A DNA stretch of 8,267 nucleotides, taken from positions 1-8,267 of the forward strand of contig JAITGZ010000140.1 in NCBI GenBank assembly GCA_031280335.1. Reading direction: 5' to 3'. Below are positions 1 to 5,566 of this stretch, one piece after another (the stretch's first letter is position 1; every line of letters begins with the position of its first letter). Source of the stretch: Deltaproteobacteria bacterium (lineage in GTDB: Bacteria > Desulfobacterota > Desulfovibrionia > Desulfovibrionales > Desulfovibrionaceae). The notes below the pieces were generated by a model that saw only the letters and a list, made by a program, of their open reading frames with translations, was not told the origin of the DNA and did not search any database. The translations under genes and the position numbers were made by a program.

Positions 1-978
1 CTCCACCAATAAATTCCCCCTGCGCCTCTCTCCCGGATAAGGCAGCCCTTCACCGTTCACCCTGAAAAACTGCCCGCTTTGCGTACCTTTGGGAATGGAC
101 AGCTTGATCGGCTCATTCAGGGTAGGGATTTCAATAGTGTCGCCAAGAGCGGCCTGAACAAAACTGACTTCACGCACCAGAAGCAAATCCTGTCCCTGGC
201 GCTCAAATTCCTTATCCGCAGCCACGCGCAACACCACAAAGAGGTCGCCCGGCGGTCCGCCGTTAAGCCCCGGCTCCCCTTCGCCCCGCAGACGCAGACG
301 GTTTCCGTTATCCACTCCGGCGGGTATGGTCACAGAAAGCTCGCGCCGCTGTTCCATCCGGCCTGTGCCCCTGCACTTGGGGCAGGGGGTGGAAATGACC
401 CTTCCCTGCCCGTGGCAACGTGGACAGGTAACCGCAAGCTGGACAAAACCGGCCGAGCGGCGCACCTGCCCCAAACCGTTGCATTGGGGACAGGCCGCCG
501 GAGATGTCCCGGGCGCGGCCCCGCTGCCGGAACATTCTTCACAGGACACGTGCCTGGGTACGGAAATTTTTACTTCGCTCCCCTTGGCCGCGTCGCGAAA
601 AGTCAAATCCAAATTATAGCGCAAATCCGACCCGGCCTGAGGCCGGCTGGCCCCTCTCCTGCCCGCGCCCATACCGGCAAAGCCAAAAAAATCACCAAAA
701 ATATCGCCGAAATGCGAAAAAATATCTTCAGTGGAGTGGAAGTTCTGCCCGCCGCTTACTCCGGCATGACCAAAACGATCATATCTGGCCCGTTTTTCCG
801 GGTCCTGCAATACGTCATAGGCTTCGGCCGCTTCTTTGAATTTGGCCTCCGCCTCTGAGTCATCAGGATTATGATCCGGATGATATTTCAAGGCCAGTTT
901 GCGATAGGCGCGCTTGACGCTGTCCTGATCCGCCCCGCGTTCAACGCCCAAAATCTCATAATAATCACGCCGGTTCAT
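1..978 (-). CDS. dnaJ: Chaperone DnaJ (Hsp40), 3' end cut off by the window edge
   Basis: Cytoplasmic co-chaperone that delivers unfolded proteins to DnaK and stimulates its ATPase. Translation of the minus strand from the ATG at 976-978 is open for 326 codons to base 1. The J-domain covers about residues 4-70 with the HPD motif at 33-35. A Gly/Phe-rich linker follows at about 71-108. The zinc-binding domain has four CxxCxGxG repeats starting at Cys146, Cys163, Cys185 and Cys199. The C-terminal substrate-binding domains begin near residue 207. Full-length DnaJ is usually about 370-380 residues, so some 45-50 residues lie outside the window. The gene follows rpoZ by 53 bp on the same strand with no visible terminator between them, so the two are probably cotranscribed. 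The ribosome site is weak (a GGGG run close to the ATG). No dnaK or grpE is visible here. All key J-domain and cysteine residues are intact, so I expect a functional type I Hsp40. Confidence 0.97.
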   Translation of the reverse strand, partial: MNRRDYYEILGVERGADQDSVKRAYRKLALKYHPDHNPDDSEAEAKFKEAAEAYDVLQDPEKRARYDRFGHAGVSGGQNFHSTEDIFSHFGDIFGDFFGFAGMGAGRRGASRPQAGSDLRYNLDLTFRDAAKGSEVKISVPRHVSCEECSGSGAAPGTSPAACPQCNGLGQVRRSAGFVQLAVTCPRCHGQGRVISTPCPKCRGTGRMEQRRELSVTIPAGVDNGNRLRLRGEGEPGLNGGPPGDLFVVLRVAADKEFERQGQDLLLVREVSFVQAALGDTIEIPTLNEPIKLSIPKGTQSGQFFRVNGEGLPYPGERRRGNLLVE

Positions 979-1031
979 AACGCCCCGCAAAAATAACTGG
1001 TCTGGAGCAAATCAGCGTTAACGTCAATGGC

Positions 1032-1274
1032 CTAATCATCATCCTCTCTAAAAGAGACATCCGGATTTTCAATGGGGACATAGCTGCTCATGTCTTCAGG
1101 CAAGACCTTGCCAGCGGCTATTTCGCGCAAAGCGGTAACCACTTCTTTATTTTTGGACTCCACCAGCGGCTCATAACCTTGGCGGTACTGTTGAATACGC
1201 TTGATCGCCATCTGCACCAACAAAAAACGGTTATCCACGCGCTCCTGGCAATCTTCTATGGTAATCCTGGCCAT
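1032..1274 (-). CDS. rpoZ: DNA-directed RNA polymerase omega subunit
   Basis: An 80-residue protein that begins MARITIEDC and ends in an acidic tail (EDDD). The omega subunit binds the beta-prime subunit and helps RNA polymerase assemble; in other bacteria it can also form part of a ppGpp site. The N-terminal pattern (ITIEDC..RVDNRFLLVQMA..R) and the helix with NKEVVTALREIA are the conserved omega core. The start is set by the ATG at 1272-1274, which has a strong AAGGAG seven bases upstream (1282-1287). The frame stays open upstream to the -35 box, but that extension is leader sequence rather than protein. The stop is TAG at 1032-1034. dnaJ lies 53 bp downstream on the same strand. The length is typical, since omega is usually about 70-90 residues. 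Confidence 0.95.
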   Translation of the reverse strand: MARITIEDCQERVDNRFLLVQMAIKRIQQYRQGYEPLVESKNKEVVTALREIAAGKVLPEDMSSYVPIENPDVSFREDDD

Positions 1275-1281
1275 GCGGAAA

Positions 1282-1287
1282 CTCCTT
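1282..1287 (-). promoter_or_regulatory. Ribosome binding site of rpoZ
   Basis: The minus strand reads AAGGAG, a near-perfect anti-16S match, seven bases before the ATG at 1272-1274. This decides the omega start against the in-frame extension upstream. A hairpin (1294-1318) ends only six bases upstream of it. Confidence 0.85.
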
Positions 1288-1293
1288 GTATTA

Positions 1294-1318
1294 GAGCAAT
1301 TCCATTTTGAAACTGCTC
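1294..1318 (-). repeat. Imperfect palindrome / hairpin in the rpoZ leader (repeat copy A)
   Basis: On the rpoZ-sense strand the arms GAGCAGTTTCA and TGGAATTGCTC flank a loop of AAA. As RNA all 11 positions can pair, two of them as G-U wobbles. The plus-strand version would have A-C mismatches at those two positions, so the structure is better formed in the rpoZ transcript. The core AGAGCAATT..CATTTTRAACT (plus strand, about 1293-1314) is related to the repeats at 4261-4279 and 5447-5471. Confidence 0.6.
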
Positions 1319-1319
1319 C

Positions 1320-1345
1320 GGCGGCGGTATGCGCACAGCGCCGCC
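1320..1345 (-). other. GC-rich inverted repeat in the rpoZ leader
   Basis: The perfect 7-bp arms GGCGGCG (1320-1326) and CGCCGCC (1339-1345) flank a 12-base loop that itself contains TGCGCA. It lies directly next to the hairpin at 1294-1318. No T-run follows it on either strand, so it does not look like an intrinsic terminator. Confidence 0.5.
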
Positions 1346-1357
1346 ACCACAGGCATA

Positions 1358-1376
1358 GGCAAAACATAGTTTTGCC
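1358..1376. other. Perfect 8-bp inverted repeat with 3-base loop
   Basis: GGCAAAAC (1358-1365), ATA, GTTTTGCC (1369-1376). It lies in the predicted rpoZ leader, about 65-95 bases after the inferred transcription start. It could be an RNA hairpin or a binding site for a dimeric regulator. No poly-T tract follows it in either direction. Confidence 0.5.
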
Positions 1377-1446
1377 GTTCAACTCCGGGCGGTTCGCCTC
1401 AAAGCTAAAATGCCCCAGCCTGTCTTGTGCTTTATCTGAACAAAAG

Positions 1447-1475
1447 CATATAATGCCGAAAAAAAAGCTTGTCAA
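1447..1475 (-). promoter_or_regulatory. Sigma-70-type promoter of rpoZ-dnaJ
   Basis: On the minus strand there is a perfect -35 TTGACA (1470-1475), then 17 bases containing a T-run, then TATATG (1447-1452) as -10. Transcription would start near base 1440 and give a leader of about 165 nt before the rpoZ ATG. The -35 match is exact and the spacing optimal; the -10 is only a partial match to TATAAT. Confidence 0.65.
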
Positions 1476-1526
1476 CTTTCAGGATTCACCGATAATATTC
1501 TCTTTTGAGTTTTTGGGGCACTTGTC

Positions 1527-1540
1527 CCAAATCCATTTGG
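1527..1540. promoter_or_regulatory. Perfect palindrome CCAAATCCATTTGG, possible operator
   Basis: Two 6-bp arms CCAAAT and ATTTGG are separated by CC. The site is about 87 bp upstream of the inferred rpoZ start and 180 bp before the Tim44-like gene, within a divergent promoter region. The symmetry suggests a dimeric repressor or activator, but no regulator is known for it and a chance palindrome is possible. Confidence 0.3.
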
Positions 1541-1719
1541 AGTAAATGTTTTATCCCGGTTCCAGGCGCTTTGTATTTTATCGCCGGCGGGCTTGCCATT
1601 GTTAAATAACTCTTTGAAACATCAAAGAAATTATCCAGGATATCACCCGTTTATCTGGGCCGCGCATAAGTAAAGTCGAAACCGCCGGATACCCGGCATG
1701 ACCTAGTTGGAAATAATCT
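1541..1719 (+). other. Non-coding upstream region of the Tim44-like/RNase J unit
   Basis: This is the right part of the 445-bp gap between rpoZ (ends 1274) and the next plus-strand gene (1720). I see no supported small gene here. A perfect inverted repeat CTTTGA-AACA-TCAAAG lies at 1612-1627. TTGAAA at 1614-1619 followed after 18 bases by GGATAT (1638-1643) is a weak sigma-70 candidate. A small GCCGG/CCGGC hairpin sits at 1684-1697, just before the gene. The promoter driving the plus-strand pair must lie somewhere in this stretch but is not clear-cut. Confidence 0.35.
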
Positions 1720-2589
1720 ATGAAAAAACTTCTTTTATTCTTCTTGTTTCTTCCCCTGGCCTTTGCCAGCGTCCATACCCTTGGGCCGGAACTGCCCTCA
1801 GCCGAGGCAGCCCGGCTGGGCGGCGGACGTTCCTTCGGCGGCGGCCCCGGCTTCAGTCGCAGCCTGCCCGCGCCGCAGCGCAACATGCAGCAGAATCAAC
1901 TTCAGGGCGTGAACATGGGGGCGGCAGCGGCACGCGGCGGCATGGCCGGCGGCTTTTTGGGTCCGTTGCTGGCCGGCGGTCTTTTGAGCGCCCTGATTTT
2001 TGGCGGAGCCTTCAGCGGGGTAAGCCCCGCCGATCTAATCTTCATTGTCGCCCTGATTTTCCTGGCCCGCCGTATATTCACGCGGCGGCCGGCCCCGGCG
2101 GGTGCCGACGGCTTTATGCGCCGTGAACATACGCAAACCATAGGCGACCCTTGGGCGCGACTGCGCGGCGCAGCATCCCCCAACCACGCCTCTCCAGAGG
2201 ATAAAGGGCGGGACCCCCTGCCCGATGGTTTTGACTCCGGCAAGTTTTTGGAAGGGGCCAAACTCATGTACGCGAGGATGCAGGAAGCGTGGGACAAGAG
2301 GGATATGGAGGATATAGCCCAGTTTGCCGAACCGGAAATGCTGCGCCAGATTGAAAAACAAGTCAGGGAAGACCCGGTGCAGGGACGGACGGATATCCTG
2401 ACCTTGTCTGCGGAGTTGTATGCTTTCAGAGAAAAAGAAGACGAGGAGACAGCTCTGGTTTATTTTGACGCCCTCCTGCGTGAATATGCGGACAAAACCC
2501 CTGAAAATGCGCGGGAGGTATGGAGCTTTATACGGCGCAAAGACGGCGGTGTCTGGAAGCTGCATGGCATCCAGCAGGTGGACGGCTGA
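1720..2589 (+). CDS. Tim44-like domain membrane/secreted protein
   Basis: A 289-residue protein. Residues 1-17 are a basic-then-hydrophobic signal sequence (MKKLLLFFLFLPLAFA), followed by a possible cleavage site near SAEA (27-30). A low-complexity Gly/Arg/Ser region (RLGGGRSFGGG, about 32-46) and a Gln/Asn/Met-rich stretch follow. Two hydrophobic segments at about 75-99 and 105-117 end in the basic RRIFTRR. The C-terminal 170-288 resembles the Tim44-like fold: a helical start (GKFLEGAKLMYARMQEAWD) and the closing pattern EVWSFIRR..GVWKLHGIQQV. In bacteria this family is annotated as Tim44-domain protein, and its role is not established; the mitochondrial Tim44 function in import should not be assumed. 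The architecture suggests a membrane anchor with a globular domain on one side. The ATG at 1720 is preceded by only a weak GGA. The stop TGA overlaps the ATG of the RNase J gene by one base, implying translational coupling. Confidence 0.85.
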   Translation: MKKLLLFFLFLPLAFASVHTLGPELPSAEAARLGGGRSFGGGPGFSRSLPAPQRNMQQNQLQGVNMGAAAARGGMAGGFLGPLLAGGLLSALIFGGAFSGVSPADLIFIVALIFLARRIFTRRPAPAGADGFMRREHTQTIGDPWARLRGAASPNHASPEDKGRDPLPDGFDSGKFLEGAKLMYARMQEAWDKRDMEDIAQFAEPEMLRQIEKQVREDPVQGRTDILTLSAELYAFREKEDEETALVYFDALLREYADKTPENAREVWSFIRRKDGGVWKLHGIQQVDG

Positions 2590-4250
2590 TGCCGGGCGAA
2601 CGCCTTAACATCGCCCCCCTGGGCGGTTTGGGAGAAATCGGCCTGAACTGCATGACCTTCGGCTACGGCGAAGACCTGGTCATGGTGGACTGTGGGTTGA
2701 TGTTCCCTGAGGACTACCACCTGGGCGTGGATGTGGTCATACCCCGTTTCGATTTTGTGCTGGAAAACCGCAGCCGCCTGCGGGGCATAGTACTTACGCA
2801 TGGGCATGAAGATCACATCGGTGCCCTGCCCTGGCTGGTGCCCATGCTGGAGCAGGCGCGCATCTATGGCTCGCCCTTCACCCTGGCTCTGGTGGAGAAC
2901 AAGCTGCGCGAACACGGCCTGCTGGAACGAGTACGCCTGGAGCGCCTGGAACCAGATGGACGCTTTCAGCTGGGCGCTTTTGCCTTTAATTGCTTCCCGG
3001 TGAGCCATTCCATTGTGGACGGCCTGGCCTTGGGCCTGGAAACCCCCGTAGGGCGTCTGGTGCATACCGGCGACTTTAAGCTGGATGACAACCCCCTAAG
3101 CGGTTTGGGTACGGATTTGGCGGCCTTCAAAGACTTTGCCGGGCCACAGGGCGCGCGCATATTGCTTTCCGATTCCACCAATGTGGAAAACGAAGGCTAC
3201 TCCATGGGCGAACGCGAGGTATGGGGCGCGTTGCGCACGGCCTTTCGCCGAGCCGAAGGGCGCGTTTTGGTTACCTTGTTTTCCAGCAACATCCAGCGCA
3301 TTCAGGAGGTCTTCGACTGCGCTCTGGAAACCGGGCGCAAGGTGGTGGTGGGCGGCAGGAGCCTGATCAATAACATTGAGACGGCGCGCAGCCTGGGCTA
3401 TCTCAACATCCCCGACGGGCTGCATGTGGAACTGAGCAGCCTGCCCTCAGACCTGCCCGAACAGCGGGTGGCCTTGCTGCTTACCGGCTCACAGGGCGAA
3501 CCCATGAGCGCCCTGACCCGCATTGTCCGGGGCGATCACAAAAGCCTGCGCATACATCCGGGCGATACGGTGATCATGTCATCACGCCTGATCCCGGGCA
3601 ATACCTCCGCCGTAAACCGCATGATCAACGACCTGTACCGCCAGGGAGCGGAAGTGCTTTACTCGCAGGTGGGGGGCATACACGCATCGGGACATGCCTA
3701 CAAAGGCGAACTGGCCGCCATGTTCAAGGCCGTGCGGCCGGAATACTTCATCCCCATTCACGGAGAATACCGCCACCTGGTCAAACACGCCCAACTGGCT
3801 GTGGAACACGGGCTGCCGCAAAAAAGGGTATTCATCCTGAGCAACGGACAAACCCTTTCTTTTGGCACCAAGGACGTACGCCCAGGCCCGTCTGTTCCCG
3901 CCGAGGCCATCCTGGTGGATGGCAAGGGAGTGGGCGATGTGGGGCAGGTGGTGCTGAAAGAGAGGCAAATTCTGGGCGAAGAGGGCATGGTCATTATCCT
4001 GTTCCTCCTGCGGGAAAAAGAAAAACGCGCTATGGGCAGGCCGGAGGTTTTTTCCAGCGGCTTTGTCTTTGACCAGCAGTACAGCCATGTACTGGAAGAA
4101 GCCGCTGAACTGGCGCAAAACCTCCTGGAAGAAGAATTCCCTGCGGATACAGACAAATTTCAGGAAAAAATCCGCTCCACCCTGCGCCGCCTGTTCCGTC
4201 GGGTCATGGGCCGCGACCCCCTGGTGGTCGCCATTGTGCGCATGGTTTGA
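2589..4250 (+). CDS. rnj: Ribonuclease J
   Basis: A 553-residue metallo-beta-lactamase/beta-CASP ribonuclease. RNase J enzymes degrade and process RNA with endonuclease and 5'-to-3' exonuclease activity in the cytoplasm. Metal-binding residues are present: HGHEDH at 71-76, His140 (VSH) and Asp162 (GDFK). The beta-CASP motifs follow: DSTN at 194-197, His368 in ASGHA, and His391 in IHGEY. The positions closely match the known RNase J1 layout. The C-terminal domain occupies about 440-553 and ends with the conserved GRDPLVVAIVRMV-type tail. The length is typical (about 550-560). The start is the ATG at 2589-2591, overlapping the previous stop as TGATG and matching the family N-terminus (L.IAPLGGLGEIGLN). 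The frame remains open further upstream inside the Tim44-like gene, but those residues do not fit the family. All catalytic residues are intact, so I expect an active enzyme. Confidence 0.96.
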   Translation: MPGERLNIAPLGGLGEIGLNCMTFGYGEDLVMVDCGLMFPEDYHLGVDVVIPRFDFVLENRSRLRGIVLTHGHEDHIGALPWLVPMLEQARIYGSPFTLALVENKLREHGLLERVRLERLEPDGRFQLGAFAFNCFPVSHSIVDGLALGLETPVGRLVHTGDFKLDDNPLSGLGTDLAAFKDFAGPQGARILLSDSTNVENEGYSMGEREVWGALRTAFRRAEGRVLVTLFSSNIQRIQEVFDCALETGRKVVVGGRSLINNIETARSLGYLNIPDGLHVELSSLPSDLPEQRVALLLTGSQGEPMSALTRIVRGDHKSLRIHPGDTVIMSSRLIPGNTSAVNRMINDLYRQGAEVLYSQVGGIHASGHAYKGELAAMFKAVRPEYFIPIHGEYRHLVKHAQLAVEHGLPQKRVFILSNGQTLSFGTKDVRPGPSVPAEAILVDGKGVGDVGQVVLKERQILGEEGMVIILFLLREKEKRAMGRPEVFSSGFVFDQQYSHVLEEAAELAQNLLEEEFPADTDKFQEKIRSTLRRLFRRVMGRDPLVVAIVRMV

Positions 4251-4260
4251 AAACAGCTTC

Positions 4261-4279
4261 ATTTTAGAGCATATTAACT
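4261..4279 (+). repeat. 19-bp direct repeat, left copy (copy B)
   Basis: ATTTTAGAGCATATTAACT here matches 5453-5471 at 18 of 19 bases (only base 13 differs, A versus T) in the same orientation. The two copies bracket the exostosin-like gene. The copy begins 11 bp after the RNase J stop. It shares the TTAGAGCA core with the rpoZ leader repeat. Confidence 0.6.
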
Positions 4280-4295
4280 CATGCGATCTTTCCCC

Positions 4296-4325
4296 CCGGT
4301 ACCCTGACCGGTGAAATGAATTCAC
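4296..4325. terminator. Two small hairpins between convergent genes, possible weak bidirectional terminator
   Basis: CCGGT (4296-4300) pairs with ACCGG (4307-4311) around a 6-base loop. GTGAA (4311-4315) pairs with TTCAC (4321-4325), the latter overlapping the last codons of the minus-strand gene. Both lie where RNase J (plus) and the exostosin-like gene (minus) converge. Neither stem is long and no T-run follows on either strand, so intrinsic termination is doubtful. Confidence 0.25.
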
Positions 4326-5362
4326 ACCACTTTTTCCAAGTACTCAGTGAGCATCCCGGCCACCCGCCGGGGGCGATTCTCCGGCGTAAAGTATTTGAGG
4401 TAGGTTTTGCGGGCCAAAATACATTTTTCCCGCAGCGCATCCGCGCCGTTGCGTGCGAGGAAATCGCGCAGTATGCTCCCGCTGCGCAGTACATCCCCTT
4501 CGTCTATAATCAGGCAAAAATCCCGGAAACAAATGAGATGCTGTAGAGGGTAAAGGATCAATCCGGAGATCAGCACCGGGATGCGCCCGTAATACATGGC
4601 TTCATACATGCGGAAAGACTGCGGCCCTATGCCCGGTGGGCAGAGTATGGTGAGGGATTCTTTGCTGATTTTGCGAAACCTGGCCCGACGGATCTCTTTT
4701 TCTTCCGGTGTGCGTTCACGGGTGCTGAATATGTTGCCCTCCAGAATAATGTCATCAAAGCCGCCGTTATAAAAACGCAGCCCCGGGCAAAGCTCCATGG
4801 AGCGGCAGGCCGCATTGCGCCAGACATGGCTGTAAGCCCCAACAAAAGAGCAGTCATAGCGGATGCGCCCCCAGTCAAAAGAGGGGCGATCTGCTTGTAC
4901 ATGGGCCGAAACAGGCAGCCAGAGTACCATATAGTCCGGTCCATCCGTCTCTTTGTCCCTATAAAGAAAGGGAATGGAGGGATGTGGAGAACAAACCGCC
5001 GAGGTCAAACTGACCTTAAGCAGGCAGACGGGCAGGCGTACGCTGGACACAAAACTGCCCCTATCCGTAAAAACATGCCGTCTTTCCCGTCCGGCCAGAT
5101 AGGGCAGGGCTTTAAGCAAGGCGGTGGTTCCATCCGCCCCCAGAATATTCAGTATGGGCCCCAGATCGTAAGGAAAGAAAAAAAGCTCCGCCTCCTCCGC
5201 CGGGCAGAGCGTGAAAAAATCCGTATGGGGCACGGCTGCTCCGTCTTCCCTCCAAAGCACCCCCTCCGCAGGGACGCTCAAGGAGCGGCTGGTCTCCAGA
5301 TAAAGATCGGGCAGGATAAAATCGCGGCCTTCCTGATAAACATAGCAACGGAGCTTACGCAT
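4322..5362 (-). CDS. Exostosin-like (GT47-type) glycosyltransferase
   Basis: A 346-residue protein from the ATG at 5360-5362. It starts with a predicted beta strand (MRKLRCYVYQ), has AELFFFPYD at 58-66 (compare the exostosin pattern ADLFFVPFY), RRHVFTDRGSF at 94-104, and YDCSFVGAYSHVWR at 169-182. The strongest signature is LCPPGIGPQSFRMYEAMYYG at 240-259 followed by RIPVLISG. It matches the nucleotide-sugar-binding half of exostosin domains, where this segment contacts the donor sugar. There is no signal peptide or membrane segment, so it is probably cytoplasmic. Start choice is uncertain: a TTG at 5390-5392 would add ten residues, the frame is open up to a stop at 5456-5458, and neither start has a good ribosome site. 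It is divergent from the family-2 pair and convergent with RNase J. A role in surface polysaccharide or glycoprotein synthesis is inferred from the neighbours; the sugar is unknown. Confidence 0.82.
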   Translation of the reverse strand: MRKLRCYVYQEGRDFILPDLYLETSRSLSVPAEGVLWREDGAAVPHTDFFTLCPAEEAELFFFPYDLGPILNILGADGTTALLKALPYLAGRERRHVFTDRGSFVSSVRLPVCLLKVSLTSAVCSPHPSIPFLYRDKETDGPDYMVLWLPVSAHVQADRPSFDWGRIRYDCSFVGAYSHVWRNAACRSMELCPGLRFYNGGFDDIILEGNIFSTRERTPEEKEIRRARFRKISKESLTILCPPGIGPQSFRMYEAMYYGRIPVLISGLILYPLQHLICFRDFCLIIDEGDVLRSGSILRDFLARNGADALREKCILARKTYLKYFTPENRPRRVAGMLTEYLEKVV

Positions 5363-5446
5363 GGCCCGTGCTATAACATGGGCGCCCCCCAAAAGCCACA
5401 GGCTATGCCGGGCGTAAAGCTCACAAGAATTGTCAAAAATACGCCC

Positions 5447-5471
5447 AGAGCAATTTTAGAGCATTTTAACT
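5447..5471 (+). repeat. Dispersed AT-rich repeat, right copy (copy C)
   Basis: Bases 5453-5471 (ATTTTAGAGCATTTTAACT) match 4261-4279 at 18 of 19 positions. The preceding AGAGCAATT (5447-5455) is identical to nine bases of the rpoZ leader repeat (about 1293-1301), so this copy joins features of both. It lies 6 bp upstream of the sigma-54-like site at 5477. Confidence 0.6.
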
Positions 5472-5476
5472 TTTTA

Positions 5477-5492
5477 TGGCATGAATATTGCT
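5477..5492 (+). promoter_or_regulatory. rpoN-dependent promoter: Sigma-54 (RpoN) type -24/-12 promoter
   Basis: TGGCATGAATATTGCT has the GG (5478-5479) and GC (5490-5491) elements separated by exactly 10 bases, and fits TGGCACG-N4-TTGCW at all defined positions except C-to-T at the sixth base. The start of transcription would be near 5503, leaving a leader of about 64 nt to the GTG at 5567. The surrounding DNA is AT-rich. An enhancer-binding activator site further upstream would be needed; none was identified. Confidence 0.55.
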
Positions 5493-5554
5493 TAAAAAAT
5501 TAAAACACAAAATATGCCAGCCAGGGCCAACCTGCCTTATGGCACAAGGCTCCC

Positions 5555-5559
5555 GGAGG
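5555..5559 (+). promoter_or_regulatory. Ribosome binding site fixing a GTG start
   Basis: GGAGG is seven bases before the GTG at 5567-5569. This strong site supports the GTG start, and the protein then begins RPLLSIIIPYYN, as is usual for family-2 glycosyltransferases. Confidence 0.8.
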
Positions 5560-5566
5560 TTCCAAC

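Noticed and set aside
79..858. Long plus-strand open frame of 259 codons
   Set aside because: It is antisense to dnaJ, whose minus-strand frame shows all expected motifs; the plus-strand translation has no recognisable features.
1032..1475. Reading of rpoZ as a 147-residue protein
   Set aside because: The extra N-terminal part lies in the leader with its hairpins and overlaps the promoter, while the ATG at 1274 has a strong ribosome site and gives the normal 80-residue omega.
1201..1545. Plus-strand 114-codon frame in the rpoZ leader region
   Set aside because: It overlaps rpoZ antisense and the hairpin region, with no ribosome site or domain.
2460..3065. Minus-strand open frame opposite the start of RNase J
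   Set aside because: It is a shadow of a well-supported RNase J gene in GC-rich DNA.
5427..5435. TTGACA on the minus strand (5430-5435) as promoter of the exostosin-like gene
   Set aside because: The -35 is perfect, but no acceptable -10 occurs at 16-18 bases (GC-rich CGCCCG/GCCCGG), so it was not called.
4826..5503. Plus-strand open frame of 225 codons
   Set aside because: It is antisense to the exostosin-like gene and runs through the divergent promoter gap; no domain is visible.
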